Assembly (NCBI GenBank): GCA_002189105.1
Contig: NIOB01000008.1
Location: 124,001 to 188,000 of the forward strand
Length of the DNA: 64,000 nt
Source: Saccharibacillus soli
GTDB taxonomy: Bacteria; Bacillota; Bacilli; Paenibacillales; Paenibacillaceae
Reading direction: 5' to 3'
A model generated the notes under the pieces. It made no database searches. It was given only the letters and a program-made list of their open reading frames with translations, and was not told where the DNA came from. Both the position numbers and the translations under genes were made by a program. Below are positions 53,800 through 62,209 of the stretch, piece by piece; position 1 is the first letter of the stretch; every line of letters starts with the position of its first letter.

Positions 53800-55624
53800 G
53801 CCGTTCCCCCTCTCCCGGATCAGGATACCGGATCTCCACCAGCGTTCCCTGCCCCGCTCCCTTGCTGTGTATCGTCAGTCCGTATTCCGCCCCATAGAGC
53901 AGCCGCAGCCGTTCATGAACGCTGCGCAGGCCGAAGCCGCCGGATTTTTCCTCGCCGCCTCGCAATATTTCATGCAGCTCATCGAGTCTCTCTGGCGGAA
54001 TCCCCCGGCCATTGTCCCGCACTCGCACGGCAATATCTCCTTGCTCCCCAGCGACGAAGATGACGATGCGATTATCTTCATCGCGGCTGCGGATGCCGTG
54101 GACAATATAGTTTTCTACAATGGGCTGAACGGATAATCGGGGCACTTCCACCTCCTCCAGTTCAGGATCAACCTGAATGTCATACGCCAATCGATCCTTA
54201 TAGCGAATCCGGAACAGCTCCAGGTACAACCGACACGCTTCCAGTTCGTCCTTAAGCGTATGCCGCTCTTTTTGCTGAACGAAGCTTTTAAACAGCATGG
54301 ATAGACTATAGATCATCTCCCCGACATCCCGCGCTCCCTGAGAGACTGCCCGCATCCGAATCACTTCCAGCGTATTATAGAGAAAATGTGGATTGATCCG
54401 GGCCTGAAGCGCCGCAAGTTCGGCATGCTGCTGCTTAATATCTGCTTTGTAGACCCGATCAATGTACTGATTCAGCTCATCCAGCATATCGTCAAAGCTG
54501 GTCGCAATCTGTCCCAGCTCATCTTCTTTGGGGTCCATGATCCGCGTCTTGAGGTCCCCCCGTTTCACCCGCTGGGTCAGTCGAATAATCCGATTGGTGC
54601 GTTTAGCGAAATTGAAGATAAAAAGGGATGGAACCAGAATCGCAAACGCGATGCAGACCGCTCCCAGTGTCAGAATCGTCCCCCGCAGATTGCGATACGA
54701 ATCCGCCGCCTCCTGTTGGGTCATGATCCCCGCCACTGTATACCCTCCCGAGGTCGAAGCCAGCTTGTTCAGATAGAGTCCACCTTCCGGCGAAGGTCCC
54801 GATGAATTGACATCATAGACGGATTCCAGCCGCTTGGCGTAAGGAAACTTTTGCCCATAATAACGTCCCGAGGTGTCAAATAGCACCTGTCCATCCGCAG
54901 ATAGCACAAACAGATCGCCCTTGAATTCTTGTTCATACGCCGTCAGCGCATGAGACAATCGGTTGGAATCAAACCAGACGGTGAGCTGACCCAGATTCTT
55001 CAGCGTCTGCTTGTCATTCACCGGCATGGTGATCGAATACAGAGCCTGCGAATTCTGACCCAATGTTCGGCTGACCCAGGCGTTGGGCTTCGAGACATTG
55101 GCATTTTCGATCGCCATGGCGTCCGGTACGTAGGACTGCGAGGCATTGACCGGCACGGTGCGGAATTCTCCACTGCTGGCAAAGGAATAAAGCGCCTGCT
55201 GTTCGCTGCTGTAGAGTACCAGCATCCGAATGTCGGGTTCGGTATTCAGTACATTTTCCATATGCTTGCGGGCATTGGCGGAATCGATGCCCGTCTGTGC
55301 ATATCGGTCGAGGCGGTAGCGGAGATATTCCGGGTAGGGATGCAGCAGAAAATACGACAGATCCAGCGACAGCGCATCATCCCGATAAATATCGGGCATG
55401 ATCGACTGGGCCTCGCCAATCCGCAGTCCGATATAACGATCAATAGCAGACATTGCGGCGCGTTGATTGTCCAATTCCCGGCGAATTGCCGATTGGGACA
55501 TGGACACAAACATCACATAAGAGAAGATAATGATCGTGACGATCGTAATAAAGGAGAAGAGCAGAATGGTTTTGGTGAACAAATTATTTTTGACGGTTCT
55601 CCGGTAAAAGCCCCAGACATCCAT
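53774..55624 (-). CDS. YesM-type sensor histidine kinase
   Basis: A 616-residue membrane kinase. A first membrane segment (KTILLFSFITIVTIIIFSYVMFV, about 17-39) precedes an extracellular sensor domain of about 260 residues (dCache-like), and a second segment follows (LTLGAVCIAFAILVPSLFIF). Then come HAMP (RIIRLTQRVKRGDLKTRIMDP), the His_kinase box with the phospho-His (LQARINPHFLYNTLEVIRM) and an HATPase_c domain (VQPIVENYIVHGI, DNGRGIP, GFGLRSVHERLRLLYG). It presumably senses the transported sugar or its binding protein. The ATG follows AAAAGGAGGGGAAGGGC. The gene overlaps the regulator gene, so the two are cotranslated. Confidence 0.94.
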   Translation of the reverse strand: MDVWGFYRRTVKNNLFTKTILLFSFITIVTIIIFSYVMFVSMSQSAIRRELDNQRAAMSAIDRYIGLRIGEAQSIMPDIYRDDALSLDLSYFLLHPYPEYLRYRLDRYAQTGIDSANARKHMENVLNTEPDIRMLVLYSSEQQALYSFASSGEFRTVPVNASQSYVPDAMAIENANVSKPNAWVSRTLGQNSQALYSITMPVNDKQTLKNLGQLTVWFDSNRLSHALTAYEQEFKGDLFVLSADGQVLFDTSGRYYGQKFPYAKRLESVYDVNSSGPSPEGGLYLNKLASTSGGYTVAGIMTQQEAADSYRNLRGTILTLGAVCIAFAILVPSLFIFNFAKRTNRIIRLTQRVKRGDLKTRIMDPKEDELGQIATSFDDMLDELNQYIDRVYKADIKQQHAELAALQARINPHFLYNTLEVIRMRAVSQGARDVGEMIYSLSMLFKSFVQQKERHTLKDELEACRLYLELFRIRYKDRLAYDIQVDPELEEVEVPRLSVQPIVENYIVHGIRSRDEDNRIVIFVAGEQGDIAVRVRDNGRGIPPERLDELHEILRGGEEKSGGFGLRSVHERLRLLYGAEYGLTIHSKGAGQGTLVEIRYPDPGEGERHVQRISGG

Positions 55625-55745
55625 GCCCTTCCCCTCCTTTTGCGTGTTTTTTCGATTATTTTCGCATCCTGGATACGATCTGTCCATTTGAAACGGACAC
55701 GAAGCTGCCAGCATAAATGGAATCTGATCCTTTTAACATAGAGCA

Positions 55746-55759
55746 TGAAAACCCTTTCA
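55746..55759. promoter_or_regulatory. CcpA cre-like site upstream of the sensor-kinase gene
   Basis: Plus strand TGAAAACCCTTTCA, minus strand TGAAAGGGTTTTCA, is one central base away from the cre consensus. It is 122 bases before the kinase ATG and 23 bases from the shared motif at 55783. Confidence 0.55.
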
Positions 55760-55782
55760 ATAAGAGCGAAAACTAAAGATGA

Positions 55783-55802
55783 CAGGTACAAATTAAAGAA
55801 AA
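55783..55802. promoter_or_regulatory. Shared 20-bp promoter motif, copy 2
   Basis: CAGGTACAAATTAAAGAAAA differs at one position from the copy at 51719-51738 and has the same spacing to a cre-like site. It is a candidate site for the YesN-type regulator (autoregulation of yesMN; inference). Confidence 0.5.
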
Positions 55803-55920
55803 CACCTCAGCCGTACAGAAACAGCGTACTTCATCAGGAAGCACGCCAGCTTCTGTCCTCAGCAGTCCCCGGATTCAGGTACACTTGAGATGCTACGGTC
55901 AGCCTCATCGTTGGACTGCC

Positions 55921-56679
55921 CTATAACTCCTCGGTTTCCAGCACGATGGGACAGTGATCGCTGCCCGTAATCAGACAGTCGATCCGCGCCTCCTTCAGCT
56001 TGGATGCGAGACGTTCGGAGGCCAGGAAATAATCGATCCGCCAACCAATATTCCGTTCTCTAACGCGCGGCATATAGGACCACCAGCTGTATACATCTAC
56101 GGTATCCGGGTGAAAATAACGGAAGGTATCGAGGAATCCGGCATCCAGCAGTTCAGTCATCTTGCCGCGCTCCTCATGGGTGAAGCCCGAATTGCCAATA
56201 TTGGCGCGAGCATTCTTGAGATCGATCTCCTGGTGCGCCACATTCAGATCGCCGCAGACAATCACCGGCTTATCGGCATCCAGTTGAAGGAGGTAGCGTC
56301 GGAACCGATCCTCCCATTCCAGTCGATAAGGCAGACGGGTCAAATCACGCTTGGCATTGGGAGTGTACACATTGACCAGGTAAAAGCCTGCAAACTCCAG
56401 CGTCAGAATCCGTCCTTCATCTTCGGAATCCGTCTCCATGCCATAACGTACGGATAGAGGGCGCACTTTGGTAAAGACAGCCGTTCCCGAATAGCCCTTT
56501 TTCAGTGCATAGTTCCAATATTGGTGATACTCGCGGGTCGGCGCAAATTGAATCTGCCCTTCCTGAAGCTTAGTCTCCTGCACACAGAAGATGTCGGCGT
56601 TTTGCAATTCAAAATATTCGGTAAAGCCTTTATTGACGGCGGCCCGCAGGCCATTCACATTCCAGGAAATCAGTTTCAC
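55921..56679 (-). CDS. exoA: Exodeoxyribonuclease III (AP endonuclease)
   Basis: Base-excision-repair enzyme that cuts at abasic sites and digests DNA 3'-5'. The 252-residue protein shows all family motifs: MKLISWNVNGLRAA at the start, DIFCVQETKLQEGQ with the metal-binding Glu, NVYTPNAKR, VIVCGDLNVAHQEIDL (catalytic Asp and Asn), the DTFR strand, RIDYFLAS and the final GSDHCPIVLE with the catalytic Asp-His. Length is standard. It is monocistronic; the preceding locus's promoter region lies past its stop. Confidence 0.97.
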   Translation of the reverse strand: MKLISWNVNGLRAAVNKGFTEYFELQNADIFCVQETKLQEGQIQFAPTREYHQYWNYALKKGYSGTAVFTKVRPLSVRYGMETDSEDEGRILTLEFAGFYLVNVYTPNAKRDLTRLPYRLEWEDRFRRYLLQLDADKPVIVCGDLNVAHQEIDLKNARANIGNSGFTHEERGKMTELLDAGFLDTFRYFHPDTVDVYSWWSYMPRVRERNIGWRIDYFLASERLASKLKEARIDCLITGSDHCPIVLETEEL

Positions 56680-56859
56680 AAGTTCATTCTCCTTCAGACA
56701 TGGGCTTCTGTAATCTTGTATAACGGGAAATTCACATCAACATTGCGGATTCCAAGCTTCAGTGTATCATATCCGATCCGGAACGTTCATCGACTGGCTG
56801 ATTGCTTGGGAGCCTGCTGAGCATCGTCGGCAGAACCCGAACGTCCATTCCCTTTTTCA

Positions 56860-56888
56860 TTGACAGCCCTGAATCTCCATGCTATAGT
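56860..56888 (+). promoter_or_regulatory. Strong sigma-A promoter for a terminated leader
   Basis: TTGACA (56860-56865) and TATAGT (56883-56888) are separated by exactly 17 bases, near-perfect for sigma-A. Predicted start is near 56895. The first thing transcribed is the leader with competing hairpins, then the coiled-coil gene at 57003. The bases between 56680 and the promoter show nothing else. Confidence 0.85.
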
Positions 56889-56894
56889 GAGGGC

Positions 56895-56968
56895 AATCTT
56901 ATCTGAACGGCGCAGGGAAGCACCCTGCGGAGAAGGTCTACCGACCTTTTTCGCAGGGTGCTTTTTTT
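56895..56968 (+). ncRNA. Short terminated leader RNA with mutually exclusive hairpins
   Basis: An early hairpin pairs CGCAGGG (56911-56917) with CCCTGCG (56923-56929). The latter segment is also the 5' arm of a longer terminator stem (56919-56929 with 56952-56962), so the two cannot form together. The layout is that of an attenuator, or of a small stand-alone RNA of about 75 bases. The ends are predicted, not mapped. Confidence 0.55.
56919..56968 (+). terminator. Strong terminator inside the leader of the coiled-coil gene
   Basis: An 11-bp stem (56919-56929 with 56952-56962) is capped by an inner AAGGTC/GACCTT hairpin and followed by seven T residues. It stands 35 bases upstream of the next ATG, and no gene precedes it on this strand. 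Confidence 0.9.
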
Positions 56969-57002
56969 GTGCGCCCATCTACCTACTAAGGAGCTGATTC
57001 TC

Positions 57003-57791
57003 ATGTTCAAATGTCTGTCTCATCGTCTGCTGTCGCTTCTGCTTGTTGCGGTCATTGCCTTATCCGCGCTGTCTCTGCCGCCTGCGGGGCGAGCTGCGGC
57101 CGCCGATAATGGCTGGTCGGCAGCATTGTCCAGCATGGATGTCCTCTACGATGGCTACACGGCGCTGGAGACGGCCAACAAGATCGAGAAGCAGGCGATT
57201 CAATCGCTGCGCAAGGACAGCGAAGCCCGGCTGAAGACGATCCATACCGCCCTCACACAGATCGACAAGACCAAGATTGCACGACTGGCCGCCGACTCAA
57301 CCGCTTCGCAGAATAAACATGCAGCACTGCTCAAGCAGTACAGCGATCTGGGCAAACAGGCTGCAGAAGCCCGCAAGCGCAAAGATAAAAAAAGCGCCGA
57401 TATGCTGGATCTCAAGCGCAATCAGTTGAAACCTTCGGTTGACGCCGCCAAGTCGGAGATCAAACGAACAAAAGAAGCCCTGGCTTCTGCCAAAAAACAG
57501 GCAGCTGCCAAGGCCAAAATGGTCAGAGATGCACTCGCGCCCGCAACCGCGCTGAAGAAGCAGGTCACAGAAGAAAACAAATCGATTGCGGCGGCCAACA
57601 AGACACGGGCCGCCTCATACAAACGCTATCGCGCAGCCGTTAAATCCGGCGGAGCCATTACAGCCGCCGCGGAACTGACGCTCATGTACGCGCAGCTCGA
57701 CAAGATCCATCTCTCCCAGCAGAAGATCTACAGCTGGGAGAAGCAGATTCTGGCGGCTGTTCAGGCTGCCGCAGCCAAGCTGCCCGTCTGA
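57003..57791 (+). CDS. Secreted Ala/Lys-rich coiled-coil protein of unknown function
   Basis: A 262-residue exported protein. The signal peptide (HRLLSLLLVAVIALSALSLPPAGRAAAA) is cut near AAA-AD. The rest is almost entirely helical and rich in Ala, Lys, Gln and Glu with heptad-like spacing (KIEKQAIQSLRKDSEARLKTI ... SEIKRTKEALASAKKQAAAKAKMVRDAL), hence a long coiled coil. There is no cell-wall anchor, SH3 or LysM domain. AAGGAGCTGATTCTC precedes the ATG; an upstream in-frame start would lie inside the terminator. The strong promoter and terminated leader suggest conditional expression. I do not recognise the family; a cell-envelope structural or regulatory role is a guess. Confidence 0.8.
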   Translation: MFKCLSHRLLSLLLVAVIALSALSLPPAGRAAAADNGWSAALSSMDVLYDGYTALETANKIEKQAIQSLRKDSEARLKTIHTALTQIDKTKIARLAADSTASQNKHAALLKQYSDLGKQAAEARKRKDKKSADMLDLKRNQLKPSVDAAKSEIKRTKEALASAKKQAAAKAKMVRDALAPATALKKQVTEENKSIAAANKTRAASYKRYRAAVKSGGAITAAAELTLMYAQLDKIHLSQQKIYSWEKQILAAVQAAAAKLPV

Positions 57792-57809
57792 TCCACGCGC
57801 TTATGCCGC

Positions 57810-59312
<1,503 letters not shown>

Positions 59313-59318
59313 TCATGT

Positions 59319-59324
59319 TATAAT
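59319..59324 (+). promoter_or_regulatory. Perfect -10 box directly before the WYL regulator gene
   Basis: TATAAT ends seven bases before the A of the ATG at 59332, so transcription would start at or next to the start codon. A TTGACA at 59300-59305 is only 13 bases away, too close for a normal -35 box. Confidence 0.5.
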
Positions 59325-59331
59325 CGGGAGC

Positions 59332-60270
59332 ATGGAACGTAATCGATTATTCAATATTTTGCTGCTGCTGTTGGAGGAGAAGAAAACGACGGCGCCCGAA
59401 CTTGCACGTCGATTTGAAGTGTCTGTCCGTACGATCTACCGGGATATTGACCGATTGAGCGCCGCAGGGATTCCAGTGTACACCTCAACGGGCAAACATG
59501 GTGGAATTCATCTGATGGACAACTATGTGATGGACAAATCGCTGTTAAGTGAGGAGGAACAAAACGAGATCTTGCTTGGGCTGTACAGTGTCAGCGCCAT
59601 TCCGCATCTCAATGGCAATCGGATGTTAACCCGGCTGACCACCCTATTCGATCACAAGCTGGACTGGATCGAATTTGAACATTCACCGTGGGGCAGTGTG
59701 CCCGATCAGGAGATGAATCGATTCCATCTGGTGAAGCAGGCGATCTTCGCACGCCAGCTGCTGGCTTTTCATTACATTGATTCCAACGGCCTCGCCAGTG
59801 AACAGACGGCACTGCCCGTCAAGTTGATCTTCAAGAACCATACCTGGTATTTCAAAGGATGGCGCCCGCCCGACCTGAACACAGATCAGGCAGAGACGTT
59901 CGACACTTTCAAGATCAAACGAATTACCCATCTGCATGTCGTGTCTGGACGCGACTCTTCCCTTTCTACAATTCCACCAAGCGAAGAAGATCAGGAAATG
60001 GTACATAAGCCGCCTGCCATCGAAGTGCTGTTTTCATCAACGGTTGCTTATCGCGTGCGGGATCTGCTGGACCCATCCGCGATCCGAGAGGAAGTGGACG
60101 GCAAGCTTTACGTATCCATGGAACTGGTAGAAGACGAGCGGTTGTATTCCTTTTTGCTCTCGTTTGGTGGCGATGTTAGCGTCCTTCAACCTGCGCATGT
60201 TCGCCATGAACTGCTGCGTCGGCATCGCCGCGCTGTCGAGCATCTGCTGGCTGATGACACGGACTGCTAG
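59332..60270 (+). CDS. HTH/WYL-domain transcriptional regulator (YafY type)
   Basis: A 312-residue DNA-binding protein. The N-terminal winged HTH (residues 1-60) reads RLFNILLLLLEEKKTTAPELARRFEVSVRTIYRDIDRLSAAGIPVYT, the DeoR-like pattern of WYL regulators. The WYL domain (about 130-210) follows (QLLAFHYIDSNG ... LPVKLIFKNHTWYFKGWRPPD, with WYF at the name-giving position), and then a WCX-type C-terminal domain. It probably controls the divergent 6-phospho-beta-glucosidase gene and itself. The start lacks a normal Shine-Dalgarno distance (GGGAG ends one base before the ATG), and a -10 box is only seven bases away, so a leaderless message is possible. Confidence 0.9.
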   Translation: MERNRLFNILLLLLEEKKTTAPELARRFEVSVRTIYRDIDRLSAAGIPVYTSTGKHGGIHLMDNYVMDKSLLSEEEQNEILLGLYSVSAIPHLNGNRMLTRLTTLFDHKLDWIEFEHSPWGSVPDQEMNRFHLVKQAIFARQLLAFHYIDSNGLASEQTALPVKLIFKNHTWYFKGWRPPDLNTDQAETFDTFKIKRITHLHVVSGRDSSLSTIPPSEEDQEMVHKPPAIEVLFSSTVAYRVRDLLDPSAIREEVDGKLYVSMELVEDERLYSFLLSFGGDVSVLQPAHVRHELLRRHRRAVEHLLADDTDC

Positions 60271-60371
60271 TTAGGTCTATCTCACAATCCGATGCTAACC
60301 GCAAGAATCAGGACGCCAAACCTGTCGGGCTGCGATTACACTAAGGTCAACCCAGACAGGAGGCGTTTTTG

Positions 60372-61184
60372 ATGAAAGTTCATGATAAAGGTTATACGGC
60401 GGCATCCATTGTCCAATTTCGCAAACTGCATGAGGCAGACAAAATCTTGTTTCTTGGAAATGCCTGGGACACGGCCTCAGCCATCGCTCTGGAGAAGGCC
60501 GGTTTTGCAGCTATTGGAACGACCAGCTGTGGCATCGCCCGGGCATGGGGGATGCGAGATGGCGAAGAGATTGCTTTTGAACGGCAGGTCTCGATTGTGC
60601 GCGACATAGTGGAGCATGTGAATATCCCGGTATCCGCAGACATCGAAGCCGGGTATGCCTCGGCTTATGGAGATATTGTCGATAATGTGCTGCGCATCGC
60701 CGACGCCGGGGCATCCGGTCTTAATATTGAAGACTCACCCAAAACAGAGGGCGGGCTGCGCAGCAACGCCGAGCAGGCCCATCTGCTCTCCCAGCTTAGA
60801 CATGCGCTGGATACGCGGGGCTTTGGCGGATTTTTCCTCAATGCGAGAACCGACACCTATCTGACGTCAGGCATCTCGGCCCCCCTTGAAGAGACACTGC
60901 TTCGTTTACATGCCTACGCCGAGAGCGGAGCAGACGGGATCTTTGTCCCCGGTTTGTCCGCTTCCGACGAAATCGCTGCTGTTGTGGCAGCTTCGCCAAT
61001 CCCGCTGAATGTCATGTCTTTGCCGGAGCTGACTTCGGCTGCCGAGCTGCAAAGACTTGGCGTTCGACGATTCAGCTTTGGCAACGCCCTGGCCGATCTC
61101 ACACTCGCTTTTCTACAGCAATCGGCGGACAACTTGTATCGCTTCCAGCACACCGCAGACTTGTATGAGAACCTGCCGAATTGA
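60372..61184 (+). CDS. Isocitrate lyase/PEP mutase family enzyme
   Basis: A 270-residue TIM-barrel enzyme of the ICL/PEPM superfamily, whose members make or break C-C or C-P bonds next to an alpha-oxocarboxylate (methylisocitrate lyase, oxaloacetate decarboxylase, PEP mutase). Motifs are ILFLGNAWDTASAIALEKAGFAAIGTTS near the N-terminus, VSADIEAGYA (the metal-binding Asp/Glu strand), GASGLNIEDSP and FLNARTDTYL. There is no KKCGH motif of true isocitrate lyases, and the length matches the small PEPM-like branch. CAGGAGG lies eight bases before the ATG; a TTG one codon earlier is ignored. Substrate unknown. It is monocistronic. Confidence 0.9.
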   Translation: MKVHDKGYTAASIVQFRKLHEADKILFLGNAWDTASAIALEKAGFAAIGTTSCGIARAWGMRDGEEIAFERQVSIVRDIVEHVNIPVSADIEAGYASAYGDIVDNVLRIADAGASGLNIEDSPKTEGGLRSNAEQAHLLSQLRHALDTRGFGGFFLNARTDTYLTSGISAPLEETLLRLHAYAESGADGIFVPGLSASDEIAAVVAASPIPLNVMSLPELTSAAELQRLGVRRFSFGNALADLTLAFLQQSADNLYRFQHTADLYENLPN

Positions 61185-61217
61185 AAAGAGCTTCTCCCCT
61201 ATTTTCCACTATGCAAA

Positions 61218-61245
61218 GAAGCCGGTCTGCACACAGACCGGCTTC
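61218..61245. terminator. Bidirectional hairpin between convergent genes
   Basis: A perfect 12-bp inverted repeat (61218-61229 with 61234-61245, loop CACA) lies between the converging PEPM-like and stalk-domain genes. It has no long T-run on either side, so termination is likely but not certain. Confidence 0.55.
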
Positions 61246-61315
61246 GAGTTGCTGCGTATTCACGATTGGATTTGTGACTGATCGGCGTCGGGATTCCTGA
61301 ACGAGGACAGGTAGA

Positions 61316-62059
61316 TTAGAACGAAGCTTTCTCTACATGTACAGCTGCCGCTTCGATCTGGGCTTTCGTCAGCTTGCCGCCTTCGGACCAGATCGTCACG
61401 AACCGATCGCCGAGTGGGAAGGTCAGCATATCGACATCGGAGGGTTTATACCAATTGCCTTTGACTCCGTTTGACAGGGTAACCGGGGTCAGATCATAAC
61501 CAAACGAACCGTCGCGTGGGGCAATCGACACCTTCATCTTATTAAATACATAAGTCACCGAGTCTCCGCCTGCGCCTACACTGACCAGCGAATCCCCGGA
61601 AACCGCCTGCATCGGAGCATAAGGCGTCTCGAAGCCCTGGAACAAGGCAAATGCCTTTTTAGCCGCTTCTTTCTGCGCTGCTGTATAAGTTACGGCAGTC
61701 AGTCCAGATTGCGTGCTGCCTGTCGAAGTTCCCGGAGTGGTTGTGCCTCCTGTCGTGCCCGTGCCCGAACCCGTACCGATCACCACTTTTTGACTGGCCG
61801 AGTCGTAATTGACTGAAGCATCCAGTGCTTCACCCAGCGCACGAACCGGCAGATAGGTCGTATTGTTGTAGACAATCGGATCAAGCTTCTTGCCTGCTGC
61901 ATCGGTTGGCTGATAGGCCTGACCATTTACCACAAAGCCGAGTCCGTGATTAAGCTGGGCTTTGATCGTCTGCATATTGGAAGCCGCATATGCGCCAACC
62001 GAAGCCGAGAGAGCCATACCTGCTACCATTGCTGCTGCGATCCATTTTTTCGTTTTCAT
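61316..62059 (-). CDS. Secreted stalk-domain (copper amine oxidase N-domain-like) protein
   Basis: A 247-residue exported protein with a signal peptide ending AYAA (about residue 26). Residues about 27-95 are a stalk domain: GFVVNGQAYQPTDAAGKKLDPIVYNNTTYLPVRALGEALDASVNYDSASQKVVI, the 'ngk.....p.i..n.ttyvPlRa.aealga.v.wd' pattern common in Paenibacillaceae envelope proteins. A Gly/Thr/Ser linker (TGSGTGTTGGTTTPGTSTGS) follows, and then a C-terminal domain of about 130 residues that I do not recognise. It is probably a cell-surface protein. An ACTATA complement (TATAGT on the minus strand at 62153-62158) may be its -10 box. Confidence 0.85.
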   Translation of the reverse strand: MKTKKWIAAAMVAGMALSASVGAYAASNMQTIKAQLNHGLGFVVNGQAYQPTDAAGKKLDPIVYNNTTYLPVRALGEALDASVNYDSASQKVVIGTGSGTGTTGGTTTPGTSTGSTQSGLTAVTYTAAQKEAAKKAFALFQGFETPYAPMQAVSGDSLVSVGAGGDSVTYVFNKMKVSIAPRDGSFGYDLTPVTLSNGVKGNWYKPSDVDMLTFPLGDRFVTIWSEGGKLTKAQIEAAAVHVEKASF

Positions 62060-62209
62060 GATTAAATTCCTCCTTGGGATCAGTCCGACTCACTGCTGTC
62101 TGGCAGCTGCGGTCTGTAGATGGAAAGGGATGTTGTTTCTTCCGATGTCTACACTATACCCAGGGATTATCTCGAAAAAGCCAATGAATTGTATCCAAGG
62201 CGTAAACAT

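Noticed and set aside
16853-55624. Idea that the two sugar loci form one 39-kb operon
   Set aside because: A strong terminator at 36688-36720 and a perfect promoter at 36377-36404 separate them.
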